Positions 1 through 9,221 of a stretch of DNA of 64,000 nucleotides are shown here, one piece after another; position 1 is the first letter of the stretch; each line of letters starts with the position of its first letter. A model generated the notes under the pieces. It made no database searches and was not told where the DNA came from. It worked only from the letters and a program-made list of their open reading frames with translations. The DNA comes from CAG-488 sp045121005. Its GTDB lineage: Bacteria > Bacillota > Clostridia > Oscillospirales > Acutalibacteraceae. The DNA is taken from positions 1 through 64,000 of the forward strand of contig JBGVFJ010000051.1 of the NCBI GenBank assembly GCA_045121005.1. The letters are read 5' to 3'. The position numbers were made by a program, and so were the translations under genes.

Positions 1-53
1 GCTCATAAGGCAGTTTTTCTTTAAAATATGAACTTTTGGCACAATAATTCGTT

Positions 54-92
54 AAACCCACCCGATATGCGTCAGCATTATCGGGTGGGTTT
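54..92 (+). terminator. Intrinsic terminator of a gene left of the window
   Basis: A perfect 14-bp stem (54-67 with 79-92, CCCACCCGATA core) has an 11-base loop and is followed by a T-rich run (TGCTTTTTCTT). It most likely ends a plus-strand gene that lies outside the window. Confidence 0.8.
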
Positions 93-100
93 GCTTTTTC

Positions 101-324
101 TTGTATCCAAAATTTATATTTTAAAGTGCTTCGCAGTTTCATAAGATAAGAAAATTTCCTGTATTGAAGCCATAAAACACAGCAAGGCTGTCGCCTTGCG
201 AGGCTTTTGGCAAAAATACAGGGGATTTTCATCGAGAAACAAAAACTTCCTTACGAGTGGTCGGCGTATAGCGTGATTGTTTTAATCTGCATTTATAACG
301 CCGTTAAAAACTTTATATAAAAGA
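101..324. other. Gene-free stretch with a short unstarted open frame
   Basis: No convincing gene. On the plus strand a frame is open from 168 to a TAA at 318-320 (about 50 codons, ending YNAVKNFI), but it has no ATG and no good ribosome site; the only candidate start is TTG at 207. It may be a decayed gene end. A small hairpin GCAAGGC-TGTC-GCCTTGC sits at 182-199. The same arms occur again at 25620-25637. Confidence 0.3.
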
Positions 325-350
325 AAGTGGCTTACCGAAGTAAGCCACTT
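325..350 (-). terminator. Terminator of the OYE-type flavoprotein gene
   Basis: An 11-bp stem (325-335 with 340-350, AAGTGGCTTAC) has a 4-base loop and lies 11 bases past the stop codon at 361. On the minus strand it is followed by TCTTTTA, giving a simple intrinsic terminator. Confidence 0.75.
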
Positions 351-360
351 AAGTTTTTTA

Positions 361-2427
361 TCAGAGCTTCATTGCGATATCCCATGCGCCCCAGATAACT
401 GTGCGGAGGTTACCTACTTTGGCAGCGTCACCAATAACGTGAACATGCTTTGCCTTGGGAGCAACGGGAGCGGGTCTGTAACCAACAGAAAGAACAACGC
501 TGTCGGCAGGAATGTCGATTGTCTTGCCGTCTTTTGTTGCGATTGTTACGCCGTCCTTACGGATTTCAGTTGTTTTGGATTCAAGGTAAACGGGAACATT
601 GTTAGCCTTGAAGCAGTCACGAAGGAAGCTTGTGTTTGCAAGAGCAACACCGGGAGTGGTGATAAGGTCATCCTGCATTTCAACAATAACGGGCTTCTTG
701 CCCTGAAGGAAGAGGTCATAAGCAATTTCACAGCCTGTGAGACCGCCGCCTACGATAACAACATTGTCGCCAACCTCTTTCTCTTTAAGGAGGTATTCAA
801 CAGCTTCAATGCCATATTCCTTAGCGCCCTTAACGGGAATGCTGTTTGCAACAGAACCTGTTGCAACAATAACCTCGTCAGCGCCGAGGGAAGCAACATC
901 CTTAACCTCGGTGTTGAGTTTAACTGTGATTGAAGGATATTTCATAATCTCACGGTTGTACCAAGCGATAAGGTCACGGTCTTTCTCTTTGAAAGAGGGA
1001 GCAGCTGCTGCAATAAATACACCGCCGAGAACGCCTGACTTTTCATAAAGAGTAACTGTGTGGCCGCGCTGTGCGCAAACAATAGCAGCTTCCATACCGC
1101 CGATACCGCCGCCGATGATAGCAATGTTCTTGCTCTTCTTTGCGGGTGTGAGCTTGTATTTTTTGGACTGCATTGTTTTGGGGTTGAGTGCGCAACGAGC
1201 AAGACCCATTGTGTCTTTAAGGTCCTGAGTGTTTGCGTGACCCTTTGAAGATGAGAAGTTGAAGCAACCGCTGTGGCAGCAGATACAGGGCTTGATTTCT
1301 TCAAGTCTGTCGTCAATGATTTTGGTGATCCACTCGGGGTCAACAAGGAACTGACGTGCAACACCAACGCCGTCGATTTTGCCTTCGGCAACAGCCTGAG
1401 CACCTGCGTCGGGCTCCATACGGCCTGCGCAAACAACGGGAATGTCAACGAAGTTTTTGATGTGAGCAACGTCGTCAAGGTTACAGTTCTGAGGCATATA
1501 CATAGGGGGATGTGCCCAGTACCATGAGTCGTATGTACCGTTGTCGGCGTTGAGCATATCATAGCCTGCATCCTGAAGATACTTTGCAGCTTTTTCAGAT
1601 TCAGCCATATTACGGCCAACCTCTGTGTATTCTTCGCCGGGCATTGCGCCTTCGCAGAATCCCTTCATTTTTGACTCAACTGAGTAACGAAGAGAAACGG
1701 GATAATCATCACCGCAGGATTCTTTGATTGCCTTAACAACCTCAGCTGCAAAACGGTATCTGTTTTCAAAGCTTCCGCCGTATTCGTCGGTACGCTTGTT
1801 GAAAAATTCGATTGCGAACTGGTCAAGAAGGTAGCCCTCGTGAACAGCGTGAACTTCAACACCGTCAACGCCTGCATCGCGGCAAAGCTTTGCAGTTTTT
1901 GCAAATGCTTCAATAATTTCGTGAATCTGCTCTTTGGTCATTTCGGGGCAGATGATGTCGTGAGCCCAACGTGAAGGCTGGGGGCTGGGAGAAGCGAGCT
2001 CGTGTGAAGTGTCAAGAATAGGCTTAACAAGAGCACGTGTGATTTTGTTTTTATGAAGGGGAGCTACAAGCTCAGTGATGGCCCAGGAACGGCCCATACC
2101 TGCTGTGAGCTGAACAAAAAGCTTTGCGCCTGTTTTATGGATTTCATCCATAAATTCTTTAAGCTCTTCAAACATCTTGGGATTCTGCCAGAGCCATTTG
2201 CCCCAGAAGGTATCTCTCAAGGGAGCAATACCGGGGATGATGAGACCAACGTTGTTGTTAGCTCTTTCAAGGAAAAGCTTTGCAGCCTCTTTGTCGAAGT
2301 GGCAACCGCCAAGTTCAAACCAGCCGAAAAGTGATGTACCGCCCATGGGGCACATTACGATTCTGTTCTTGATTTCAACATTGCCGATTTTCCAGGGGGT
2401 AAATAATGCTTCGTATTGTTTATCCAC
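361..2427 (-). CDS. 2-enoate reductase / old-yellow-enzyme family flavoprotein (FMN, Fe-S, FAD)
   Basis: A 688-residue, three-domain flavoenzyme of the 2-enoate reductase / 2,4-dienoyl-CoA reductase / BaiCD-type group. These cytoplasmic enzymes reduce activated C=C bonds with NAD(P)H. The N-terminal TIM barrel (about 1-370) has the old-yellow-enzyme pattern GYLLDQF followed by NKRTDEYGGSFENRYRF. A cysteine cluster CICCHSGC plus a later Cys fits a [4Fe-4S] site. The C-terminal half has two dinucleotide-binding motifs (IIGGGIGGMEA and VIVGGGLTGCE). The GTG start at 2427 is preferred because AAGGATG lies about 8 bases upstream; the in-frame ATG at 2439 has no spaced ribosome site. It has its own promoter and terminator, so it is monocistronic. 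The substrate cannot be read from sequence. Confidence 0.88.
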   Translation of the reverse strand: MDKQYEALFTPWKIGNVEIKNRIVMCPMGGTSLFGWFELGGCHFDKEAAKLFLERANNNVGLIIPGIAPLRDTFWGKWLWQNPKMFEELKEFMDEIHKTGAKLFVQLTAGMGRSWAITELVAPLHKNKITRALVKPILDTSHELASPSPQPSRWAHDIICPEMTKEQIHEIIEAFAKTAKLCRDAGVDGVEVHAVHEGYLLDQFAIEFFNKRTDEYGGSFENRYRFAAEVVKAIKESCGDDYPVSLRYSVESKMKGFCEGAMPGEEYTEVGRNMAESEKAAKYLQDAGYDMLNADNGTYDSWYWAHPPMYMPQNCNLDDVAHIKNFVDIPVVCAGRMEPDAGAQAVAEGKIDGVGVARQFLVDPEWITKIIDDRLEEIKPCICCHSGCFNFSSSKGHANTQDLKDTMGLARCALNPKTMQSKKYKLTPAKKSKNIAIIGGGIGGMEAAIVCAQRGHTVTLYEKSGVLGGVFIAAAAPSFKEKDRDLIAWYNREIMKYPSITVKLNTEVKDVASLGADEVIVATGSVANSIPVKGAKEYGIEAVEYLLKEKEVGDNVVIVGGGLTGCEIAYDLFLQGKKPVIVEMQDDLITTPGVALANTSFLRDCFKANNVPVYLESKTTEIRKDGVTIATKDGKTIDIPADSVVLSVGYRPAPVAPKAKHVHVIGDAAKVGNLRTVIWGAWDIAMKL

Positions 2428-2464
2428 TAAAAAACACATCCTTATGTTTTATTTTAACATTACT

Positions 2465-2493
2465 ATAATAAAGAAAAAACTTTGCATTGTCAA
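2465..2493 (-). promoter_or_regulatory. Promoter of the OYE-type flavoprotein gene
   Basis: On the minus strand, TTGACA (2488-2493), a 17-base spacer and TATTAT (2465-2470). It sits in the gap after asnS and next to a short inverted repeat (AGAGTTT/AAACTCT) at the asnS stop. Confidence 0.65.
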
Positions 2494-2504
2494 GAGTTTC
2501 ACAA

Positions 2505-3893
2505 TTAAAACTCTGCATTTCCCACCGTACGGGGGAAGGGGACAACATCGCGGATGTTCTGAATACCTGTGAGATACATAATTGCTCTTTCAAAGCCGAG
2601 TCCGAAGCCCGCATGCTTTGTTCCGCCGTACTTTCTCAGATCCAGATACCACCAATAATCTTTTTCATCAAGACCCATTTCTTTCATGCGCTCGCAGAGC
2701 ACGTCATAACGCTCCTCACGCTGACTTCCGCCGATAATTTCACCGATGCCGGGCACGAGGCAGTCCATTGCCGCAACAGTTTTGCCGTCGTCGTTAAGGC
2801 GCATATAAAAAGCTTTGATTTCCTTGGGATAATCCGTCACAAAAACGGGGCGTTTGAACACGGTTTCGGTAAGATAGCGTTCGTGCTCTGTCTGCAAATC
2901 ACTGCCCCATTCAACGGGATATTCAAAATTCTGATTGTTCTTTTTAAGGATTTCAATTGCCTCGGTGTATGTTACTCTGCCAAAATCGGCATTCACAACA
3001 CCCTGAAGTCTGTCAATAAGTCCCTTGTCAACAAAGGCGTTGAAAAATGCAATTTCCTCTGCCGCATTTTCAAGCACATAGTTTATCACAAATTTCAGCA
3101 TATCCTCTGCCAGACGCATATCATCGCTGAGGTCGGCAAAGGCAATTTCAGGCTCAATCATCCAGAACTCTGCCGCGTGGCGGGTGGTGTTGGAGTTTTC
3201 TGCTCTGAAGGTGGGGCCGAAGGTGTAAACATTTCTGAATGCCATTGCATAAGTTTCTGCGCTTAGCTGACCGCTTACGGTGAGATTTGCGCTCTTTCCG
3301 AAAAAGTCCTGTGAAAAGTCAACACCGCCGTCTTTTTTGGGAATGTTTTCCATATCCAGAGTGGTCACGCGGAACATTTCACCTGCGCCTTCGCAGTCAC
3401 TTGCGGTGATGATTGGTGTGTGGGTGTATACGAAGCCTCTTTCGTTAAAGAATTTGTGAATCGCATAAGCTGCAACGCTTCTGACCCTGAAAACGGCAGA
3501 GAAGGTGTTTGTTCTCGGTCTTAAGTGTGCAATTGTGCGCAGATATTCAAGGGAGTGGCGTTTTTTCTGCAAGGGGTAATCGGGGGTTGAGGTGCCCTCA
3601 ACGGAGATTTTTGTTGCTTTGATTTCAAAGGGTTGCTTTGCTTCGGGGGTGAGCACAAGCACGCCGTCAATGTTCAGCGCGGCGCCCACATTCATTGAAG
3701 CAATTTCTTTGTAGTTTGGGAGATTTTCACTTTCAAAAACAACCTGAATGTTTTTGAAAAATGTTCCGTCATTTATTTCAATAAAACCAAAAACATTAGA
3801 TGAGCGCAAAGTTCTCACCCAGCCTGAAATGCTGATTTCCTTGCCGCCGAAATTTTCGGGATTTTCAAAAATCTGTTTAACAATAGTTTTCAT
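2505..3893 (-). CDS. asnS: Asparaginyl-tRNA synthetase
   Basis: A 462-residue class IIb aminoacyl-tRNA synthetase that charges tRNA-Asn in the cytoplasm. The N-terminal OB-fold (about 1-110, starting ISGWVRTLRSSNVFGFIEIN) binds the anticodon. The catalytic core carries motif 2 (FRAENSNTTRHAAEFWMIEP) and motif 3 (GFGLGFERAIMYLTG). The HAAEFWM stretch and the absence of a GatB-dependent Asp signature favour Asn over Asp. The ATG at 3893 follows GGAGG at good spacing. An upstream in-frame extension to 3980 has no ribosome site and is not part of the protein. Length is normal for the family. Confidence 0.95.
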   Translation of the reverse strand: MKTIVKQIFENPENFGGKEISISGWVRTLRSSNVFGFIEINDGTFFKNIQVVFESENLPNYKEIASMNVGAALNIDGVLVLTPEAKQPFEIKATKISVEGTSTPDYPLQKKRHSLEYLRTIAHLRPRTNTFSAVFRVRSVAAYAIHKFFNERGFVYTHTPIITASDCEGAGEMFRVTTLDMENIPKKDGGVDFSQDFFGKSANLTVSGQLSAETYAMAFRNVYTFGPTFRAENSNTTRHAAEFWMIEPEIAFADLSDDMRLAEDMLKFVINYVLENAAEEIAFFNAFVDKGLIDRLQGVVNADFGRVTYTEAIEILKKNNQNFEYPVEWGSDLQTEHERYLTETVFKRPVFVTDYPKEIKAFYMRLNDDGKTVAAMDCLVPGIGEIIGGSQREERYDVLCERMKEMGLDEKDYWWYLDLRKYGGTKHAGFGLGFERAIMYLTGIQNIRDVVPFPRTVGNAEF

Positions 3894-4027
3894 TGGAGTT
3901 CCTCCGTAAAAGCATTTACAATATATAATTTTACAATGTACGCGGACAAAAATCAAGGCTAAAACCCCTTGAATTATCACCGCTGATGGGTTAAACTGTT
4001 ATCAGAATATAATGAAAGGGTATTTTT

Positions 4028-5506
4028 ATGCTTTATATTGGTATAGATTTAGGCACCTCGGCTGTCAAGCTTTTGCTTGTGGACGAAAAAGGTGACATCC
4101 GAAACGTGGTTTCCAAAGAATATCCCATAAGCTTCCCCCGTTCAAACTGGTCGGAGCAGAGCCCTGCCGATTGGTGGAACGCAACCGTTGAGGGCATCAA
4201 CGAGCTTGTAGCAGGTTTTGATAAAAGTCAGGTCTGCGGTATCGGGGCCGGCGGTCAGATGCACGGTCTTGTGGCTCTTGACAAAAATGATGAGGTTATT
4301 CGCCCAGCAATTTTGTGGAACGACGGCAGAACCGAAAAAGAGGTTGAATATCTCAACAACATAATCGGCAAGGATAAGCTGTCACAATACACGGCAAACA
4401 TTGCTTTTGCCGGCTTCACCGCCCCCAAAATTCTTTGGATGAAAAACAACGAGCCTGAGAATTTTGAGCGCATCAACAAAATTATGCTCCCCAAGGATTA
4501 CATAAATTATAAGCTCACAGGAATCCACTGCTGTGATTATTCCGATGCTTCGGGTATGCTTTTGCTGGATGTTGAAAATAAATGCTATAGCAAAGAAATG
4601 CTTGAAATCTGTGACATCACCGAAGATAAATTACCCCGCCTTTATGAGAGCTATGATGTTGTGGGCAATGTGAAAAAAGAAATTGCCGACTTGTTCGGTT
4701 TTGGTGAAGTTAAGGTTGTGGCCGGTGCAGGTGACAATGCCGCCGCGGCAATCGGCACAGGTACCGTGGGCAACGGCAAGTGCAACATTTCATTGGGCAC
4801 TTCGGGCACAATTTTTATTTCCAGCAATTCATTCGGTGTTGATAAGTTCAATGCCCTCCATTCCTTTGCCCACGCTGACGGAAATTATCATCTTATGGGC
4901 TGTATGCTTTCTGCCGCATCCTGCAACAAATGGTTTATGGATGACATTCTTTCGGACAAAGATTATTCTTTGATTCAGTCAAAAATCACAGACGAAAAGC
5001 TTGGCAACAATACGGTTTATTTTCTGCCATATCTTATGGGTGAAAGAAGCCCTATAAACGACACAAATGCAAGAGGCACCTTTATTGGTATGAGTATGGA
5101 CACAAAGCGTGAAGATATGCTTCAGTCTGTGCTTGAGGGCGTTGCCTTTGCAATCCGTGATTGTTTTGAAATCGCAAAAGACCTTGGTATTTGCATCAGT
5201 CAGAGCAATATCTGCGGCGGCGGTGCAAAAAGTGAATTATGGAAAAAGATTATTGCCAATGTGCTCAATATCCGCCTTGATATCGTTAAAACAGAGCAGG
5301 GCCCCGGTTACGGCGGCGCAATGCTTGCAATGGTTGGCTGCGGAGTGTATAATAATGTGAATGAAGCCTGTGATGCTTTGGTTGAGGTTGTGGACTCGGT
5401 TGAGCCGGATGAAAGCCTTGCGGCGCTTTATGATAAAAAGTATCAGAATTTCAAAAAAATATACCCTGCGTTGAAACAAACTTTCAATGCATTGAGTAAG
5501 GAGTAA
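4028..5506 (+). CDS. xylB: Xylulokinase (FGGY family)
   Basis: A 492-residue FGGY carbohydrate kinase that phosphorylates D-xylulose to xylulose 5-phosphate. The N-terminal ATPase motif IGIDLGTSAVKLLLVD is at residues 4-19. The substrate region GAGGQMHGLVALD and the paired Asp in GAGDNAAAAIGTG are typical of XylB. The ATG follows GAAAGGG about 7 bases upstream. It is 4 bases from xylA, so the two steps of xylose entry into the pentose-phosphate pathway are co-transcribed. Nearby GH3 and GH43-like enzymes could supply xylose from xylo-oligosaccharides. Confidence 0.95.
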   Translation: MLYIGIDLGTSAVKLLLVDEKGDIRNVVSKEYPISFPRSNWSEQSPADWWNATVEGINELVAGFDKSQVCGIGAGGQMHGLVALDKNDEVIRPAILWNDGRTEKEVEYLNNIIGKDKLSQYTANIAFAGFTAPKILWMKNNEPENFERINKIMLPKDYINYKLTGIHCCDYSDASGMLLLDVENKCYSKEMLEICDITEDKLPRLYESYDVVGNVKKEIADLFGFGEVKVVAGAGDNAAAAIGTGTVGNGKCNISLGTSGTIFISSNSFGVDKFNALHSFAHADGNYHLMGCMLSAASCNKWFMDDILSDKDYSLIQSKITDEKLGNNTVYFLPYLMGERSPINDTNARGTFIGMSMDTKREDMLQSVLEGVAFAIRDCFEIAKDLGICISQSNICGGGAKSELWKKIIANVLNIRLDIVKTEQGPGYGGAMLAMVGCGVYNNVNEACDALVEVVDSVEPDESLAALYDKKYQNFKKIYPALKQTFNALSKE

Positions 5507-5510
5507 AACT

Positions 5511-6827
5511 ATGAGCGAAATTTTTAAAGGAATTGACACAATCAAGTTTGAGGGGCCTCAGAGCAAAAATCCTCTTGCTTTTAAATTTTATGATGCAGAA
5601 AAGATGGTTATGGGTAAGCCCATGAAGGATTATCTCCCCTTTGCAATGGCTTGGTGGCATAACCTCGGTGCCGCAGGCACAGATATGTTCGGCAGAGATA
5701 CTGCTGACAAAACCTTCGGCGCAGAAAAGGGCACAATGGCTCACGCCAAAGCAAAGGTTGACGCAGGCTTTGAATTTATGCAGAAATTGGGTGTTGAATA
5801 TTTCTGCTTCCACGATGTTGACCTTGTTCCCGAGGCAGACGACATCAACGAAACAAACGCAAGACTTGATGAAATCACAGATTATATTCTTGAAAAAATG
5901 AATGCCACAGGCATCAAATGCCTTTGGGGCACAGCCAATATGTTCTCAAACCCCCGTTTTATGAACGGTGCAGGCAGCACAAACTCAGCTGAAGTTTATT
6001 GCTTTGCCGCTGCTCAGATTAAAAAAGCACTTGAGCTCACAGTTAAGCTCGGCGGCAAGGGTTATGTTTTCTGGGGCGGCAGAGAGGGTTATGAAACTCT
6101 TCTTAACACCGATGTTAAATTTGAGCAGGAAAACATTGCAAGACTTATGAAAATGGCTGTTGATTACGGCCGCAAAATCGGCTTCACAGGTGATTTCTAC
6201 ATTGAGCCCAAGCCGAAGGAGCCTATGAAGCATCAGTATGATTTTGATGCCGCAACAGCAATCGGATTCCTTCGTCAGTATGGTCTTGATAAGGACTTCA
6301 AGATGAACATTGAAGCAAACCACGCTACTCTTGCAGGCCACACCTTCCAGCACGAACTCAGAGTTTCTGCAATCAACGGAATGCTCGGTTCAATCGATGC
6401 CAACCAGGGCGACTACCTCCTCGGTTGGGACACAGACGAATTCCCATTTGATGTGTATGAAGCCACAATGTGTATGTACGAGGTGCTCAAGGCAGGCGGT
6501 CTCACAGGCGGATTTAACTTTGACGCCAAAAACCGCAGACCCTCAAACACTTATGAGGATATGTTTGAAAGCTATATCCTCGGTATGGATACATTTGCTC
6601 TCGGCCTTATCAAAGCCGCTGAAATCATTGAGGACGGCAGAATTGACGGTTTTGTTACCGAAAAATATTCAAGCTTCAACGAGGGCATCGGCGCAAAGAT
6701 CGTGGCAGGTGAAGCAACTCTTGAAGAGCTTGCAGATTACGCTCATAATCTCAAAAACACAACCGAGCCTTGCTCAGGCAAGCAGGAAAGACTTCAGGGA
6801 ATTTTAAACAGCATTTTGTTTAAATAA
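5511..6827 (+). CDS. xylA: Xylose isomerase
   Basis: A 438-residue class II xylose isomerase that converts D-xylose to D-xylulose using two divalent metals. Visible motifs are the catalytic His region (FCFHDVDLVPE), the WGGREGYETL metal/substrate segment and EANHATLAGHTFQHE, which carries metal ligands. The start follows AAGGAG 7 bases upstream and lies 4 bases after xylB. Length and N-terminal extension match group II enzymes from Firmicutes. No XylR repressor gene or obvious operator is seen in the window. Confidence 0.97.
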   Translation: MSEIFKGIDTIKFEGPQSKNPLAFKFYDAEKMVMGKPMKDYLPFAMAWWHNLGAAGTDMFGRDTADKTFGAEKGTMAHAKAKVDAGFEFMQKLGVEYFCFHDVDLVPEADDINETNARLDEITDYILEKMNATGIKCLWGTANMFSNPRFMNGAGSTNSAEVYCFAAAQIKKALELTVKLGGKGYVFWGGREGYETLLNTDVKFEQENIARLMKMAVDYGRKIGFTGDFYIEPKPKEPMKHQYDFDAATAIGFLRQYGLDKDFKMNIEANHATLAGHTFQHELRVSAINGMLGSIDANQGDYLLGWDTDEFPFDVYEATMCMYEVLKAGGLTGGFNFDAKNRRPSNTYEDMFESYILGMDTFALGLIKAAEIIEDGRIDGFVTEKYSSFNEGIGAKIVAGEATLEELADYAHNLKNTTEPCSGKQERLQGILNSILFK

Positions 6828-6866
6828 ACCTGACGGAAAAACAAAATTTAATAAGGAGGTCAGTTT

Positions 6867-7772
6867 ATGAAAAACAAGCGTTCAAAACTTCTTGTGTGTG
6901 TCATAGTTGTGCTCATTGCGGGGTTAATTGCATCAATTGTTGCAATTGTTAACCTTACAGAACAGGTTGAAAGTTTGCAGGAAACTGTCAACAACCAGTT
7001 CAACACAATGAATGCCAACATCAACTCCATTTATTCAAACGTGGACAATGCTCTCAAAAAGCAGACAAGCATTGTTTCAAGCGTTGAAGAGAGCAAAGGT
7101 AACTTGAATGAAGCAGAGCTGACCGTGCCCGTGAGCCTGAAAATTGTTCCCAAGGCTATTGGCGAAGATACAAAGCTCAGCGTTGAAATCGGGGATAAAA
7201 TTTATCCTCTTTCCAAATCGGGCTCAACGGAATATTCAGCCACCGTAAGCGTACCTCTGTTTAATGAAGAAAATGCCGTTTTACTCATTGAATCAAAGGG
7301 TGAAACCAAAACAGAGCTTCTTGAAGATGTGTATGTTTCTGATATGTGGTACTCTTATCTTCCGATGATAGACCACGCCGATTTCAGCGGAAGTTATGGT
7401 TATTCAAACGGTAAATATAACTTCAACGGCAGAATTAACATCATCAGTGATGCAACTGCCAAAATGGATAACAGGAGCTTTGAAAAGGTTAGCCTTGAAG
7501 CCGCTGTCAACGGCAAAAAGGTATGGGAGCAGGATGTTACCGAAACATTTAACAAAGCCGAGGGAGAAATTCCTCTTAATAAAGGCTTTGAAATGAATCA
7601 GACCGACAAGCTCACCATTGATGTGGTAGCTGTTGACGGTGCGGGAATAATCCACCGTTATACTGTCCACTTATCAAATGAATCATCATCTTTTGTTGAC
7701 GGAGCAATTGAGACCATAATGAGTGACGGAGATTGCTTGTATTACTCCGACGGCACAAAAGTATTTCCTTAA
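6867..7772 (+). CDS. Membrane-anchored protein with coiled coil, unknown function
   Basis: A 301-residue protein not recognised as a known family. A short basic N-terminus (MKNKRSKLL) and one membrane helix (about 9-31) suggest a type II topology. A heptad-rich stretch (about 32-75, NLTEQVESLQETVNNQ) is a likely coiled coil, followed by a predicted extracellular beta-rich region. It starts after a perfect AAGGAGG site, 39 bases after xylA with no terminator between, so it may be part of the xyl transcript. The hairpin at 7782-7811 ends the unit. It might hold a sugar-related surface complex, but that is inference from position only. Confidence 0.6.
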   Translation: MKNKRSKLLVCVIVVLIAGLIASIVAIVNLTEQVESLQETVNNQFNTMNANINSIYSNVDNALKKQTSIVSSVEESKGNLNEAELTVPVSLKIVPKAIGEDTKLSVEIGDKIYPLSKSGSTEYSATVSVPLFNEENAVLLIESKGETKTELLEDVYVSDMWYSYLPMIDHADFSGSYGYSNGKYNFNGRINIISDATAKMDNRSFEKVSLEAAVNGKKVWEQDVTETFNKAEGEIPLNKGFEMNQTDKLTIDVVAVDGAGIIHRYTVHLSNESSSFVDGAIETIMSDGDCLYYSDGTKVFP

Positions 7773-7781
7773 CAAAAATTT

Positions 7782-7811
7782 TTCGGGTCACACCAAGCGG
7801 TGTGACCCGAA
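7782..7811. terminator. Bidirectional terminator between convergent genes
   Basis: A 13-bp perfect stem (TTCGGGTCACACC at 7782-7794 with 7799-7811) and a 4-base loop, flanked by an A-run on the left and a T-run on the right. It can serve both the plus-strand xyl unit and the minus-strand glycosidase unit. Confidence 0.9.
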
Positions 7812-7815
7812 TTTT

Positions 7816-9210
7816 TTATTCCGTTATTCTGATTAAAAACTCTTCCGTGTGTCCTTTCCAGGTGGCGGTAACATAAGTTTCGCCAACATTCTGCGGATAA
7901 AATCTGCCGCAGACGAGCTTGACGATGCTTTCGTCGCAGCCTGAAAATTCAACGCCGATGTTGTTGGTTTTGTATTCTCTCTCACTGTCAACCTTATGAA
8001 TTTCGGGCACAAAGCTGATTTTTGATTTTTTCACTTCAAGCACCTGGTCTTCGGCAGTGATTGCAACAAAGTTTCTGTACCAGCTTTTCTTTGCGTAGGT
8101 TACGGGAGTTTTGAGGTTTTGCTTGTCCATTTCGGAAAAGTCGGGAGCATCAACGAGGCTCAACTCAACCTTGTTCATTCTTGTGGGCCAATATGCCCAT
8201 TCGTCGCCGTAAGCGTAGGCGAGATAAACCCCGTCTGAAAGGCGGATGTGACCGTCGGGTCGGGAGGTGATTCCGCAGTTGTGACAGCAATGGCTGATGT
8301 TCACCTTTGCGGCGCTTGACTCCTTGAAGGAAAGTCCGTCGTCAGAAACATAAAGTCCGATAAAGCTTTCGGTTGTGAATCTGTCGCAGGTAACAACGGC
8401 AATGAATTTGCCGAAATCTTCAACGTATTTCACATCTGCCGAGTCAAGGGTAGACATATTATAGGTGTGGTTAATTGCAACGCCCTTGTCCTGCATTGTT
8501 GCGGGCCAGTTTTCGTCGGAAGCGTCGGCAATGCTGAGCCTTGTCTGGTTGATGCCCGTGTCCTTCCAGGTGTAATAAAGATAAAGCTTGCCGTCAAGCT
8601 CCACCATTGAGGGCTCGCCTGCGCCGTAGGCGTCCTCGTCGCCCGTGAAAACCACAATGGGTGAGGGCTTTCCTCCCCAGCCGTTGCCGTTCCATTTTTC
8701 AAAAGGACCGTCGGGATTTTTGCTCCTTGCCACAAAAACGCAGTTGTCGGTGCCGTTTTCGTTGGTGGTGGAGGTGTAGGCGATGTAGTAATAGTCACTC
8801 AGCTTGATTACGCCGGGGTCACAGCAGGAATAAAAGTCAACGGAGTCTGCCGTGGGCTGCAAAACAGCTTTTTCTTCTGTCCAGGTTTTTCCGCCGTCCG
8901 GGGAGTGACGGTAAATTATCCAGTCCCACTCACTGCGGATTCCGGGAGCAGAAAGATAAGCATCAATGCTTCCGTCAGCGTTGATAATCATTGACGGACC
9001 GTAACGGTAGCCTGCACTGTCGGCAGGAGGATTATAAATATCGTGACCTTCGTCAACGGCTGTGATTTTAACATATTTTGTTTCGTCAGGCTCAACAGAA
9101 AGCCCGCTGTCTTTATATATCCTGTCAGCCATCGGGGTAAACATTGCAAAAGGAGACTGAAGAATGCCGAGAGTTAAAAGAATTGAAGCAAAAAATCTTA
9201 TTATTGCCAT
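7816..9210 (-). CDS. Secreted beta-propeller glycosidase-like protein (GH43-like)
   Basis: A 464-residue protein with an N-terminal hydrophobic signal or anchor (about 3-25). The body looks like a five-bladed propeller of the GH43/sialidase type. An Asp-box (SPDGGKTW), a DPGVIKL strand and a GAGEPSM strand sit where GH43 enzymes carry pKa-tuning Asp and acid Glu. The last ~90 residues form a separate beta-rich tail. The ATG has AAGGAG 7 bases upstream. It lies 11 bases after the GH3 gene, so both are one operon, probably acting on plant beta-xylosides or related glycans. The substrate is not proven, and it could be a carbohydrate-binding protein without activity. Confidence 0.6.
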   Translation of the reverse strand: MAIIRFFASILLTLGILQSPFAMFTPMADRIYKDSGLSVEPDETKYVKITAVDEGHDIYNPPADSAGYRYGPSMIINADGSIDAYLSAPGIRSEWDWIIYRHSPDGGKTWTEEKAVLQPTADSVDFYSCCDPGVIKLSDYYYIAYTSTTNENGTDNCVFVARSKNPDGPFEKWNGNGWGGKPSPIVVFTGDEDAYGAGEPSMVELDGKLYLYYTWKDTGINQTRLSIADASDENWPATMQDKGVAINHTYNMSTLDSADVKYVEDFGKFIAVVTCDRFTTESFIGLYVSDDGLSFKESSAAKVNISHCCHNCGITSRPDGHIRLSDGVYLAYAYGDEWAYWPTRMNKVELSLVDAPDFSEMDKQNLKTPVTYAKKSWYRNFVAITAEDQVLEVKKSKISFVPEIHKVDSEREYKTNNIGVEFSGCDESIVKLVCGRFYPQNVGETYVTATWKGHTEEFLIRITE

Positions 9211-9221
9211 AACAAATCTCC

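Noticed and set aside
439..933. Plus-strand open frame of 164 codons over the flavoprotein gene
   Set aside because: It is antisense to a gene with clear motifs, with no ribosome site and Cys/Asn-rich shadow composition.
2487..3266. Plus-strand open frame of 259 codons over asnS
   Set aside because: It is the complement of a well-supported class II synthetase gene; composition is typical of a shadow frame.
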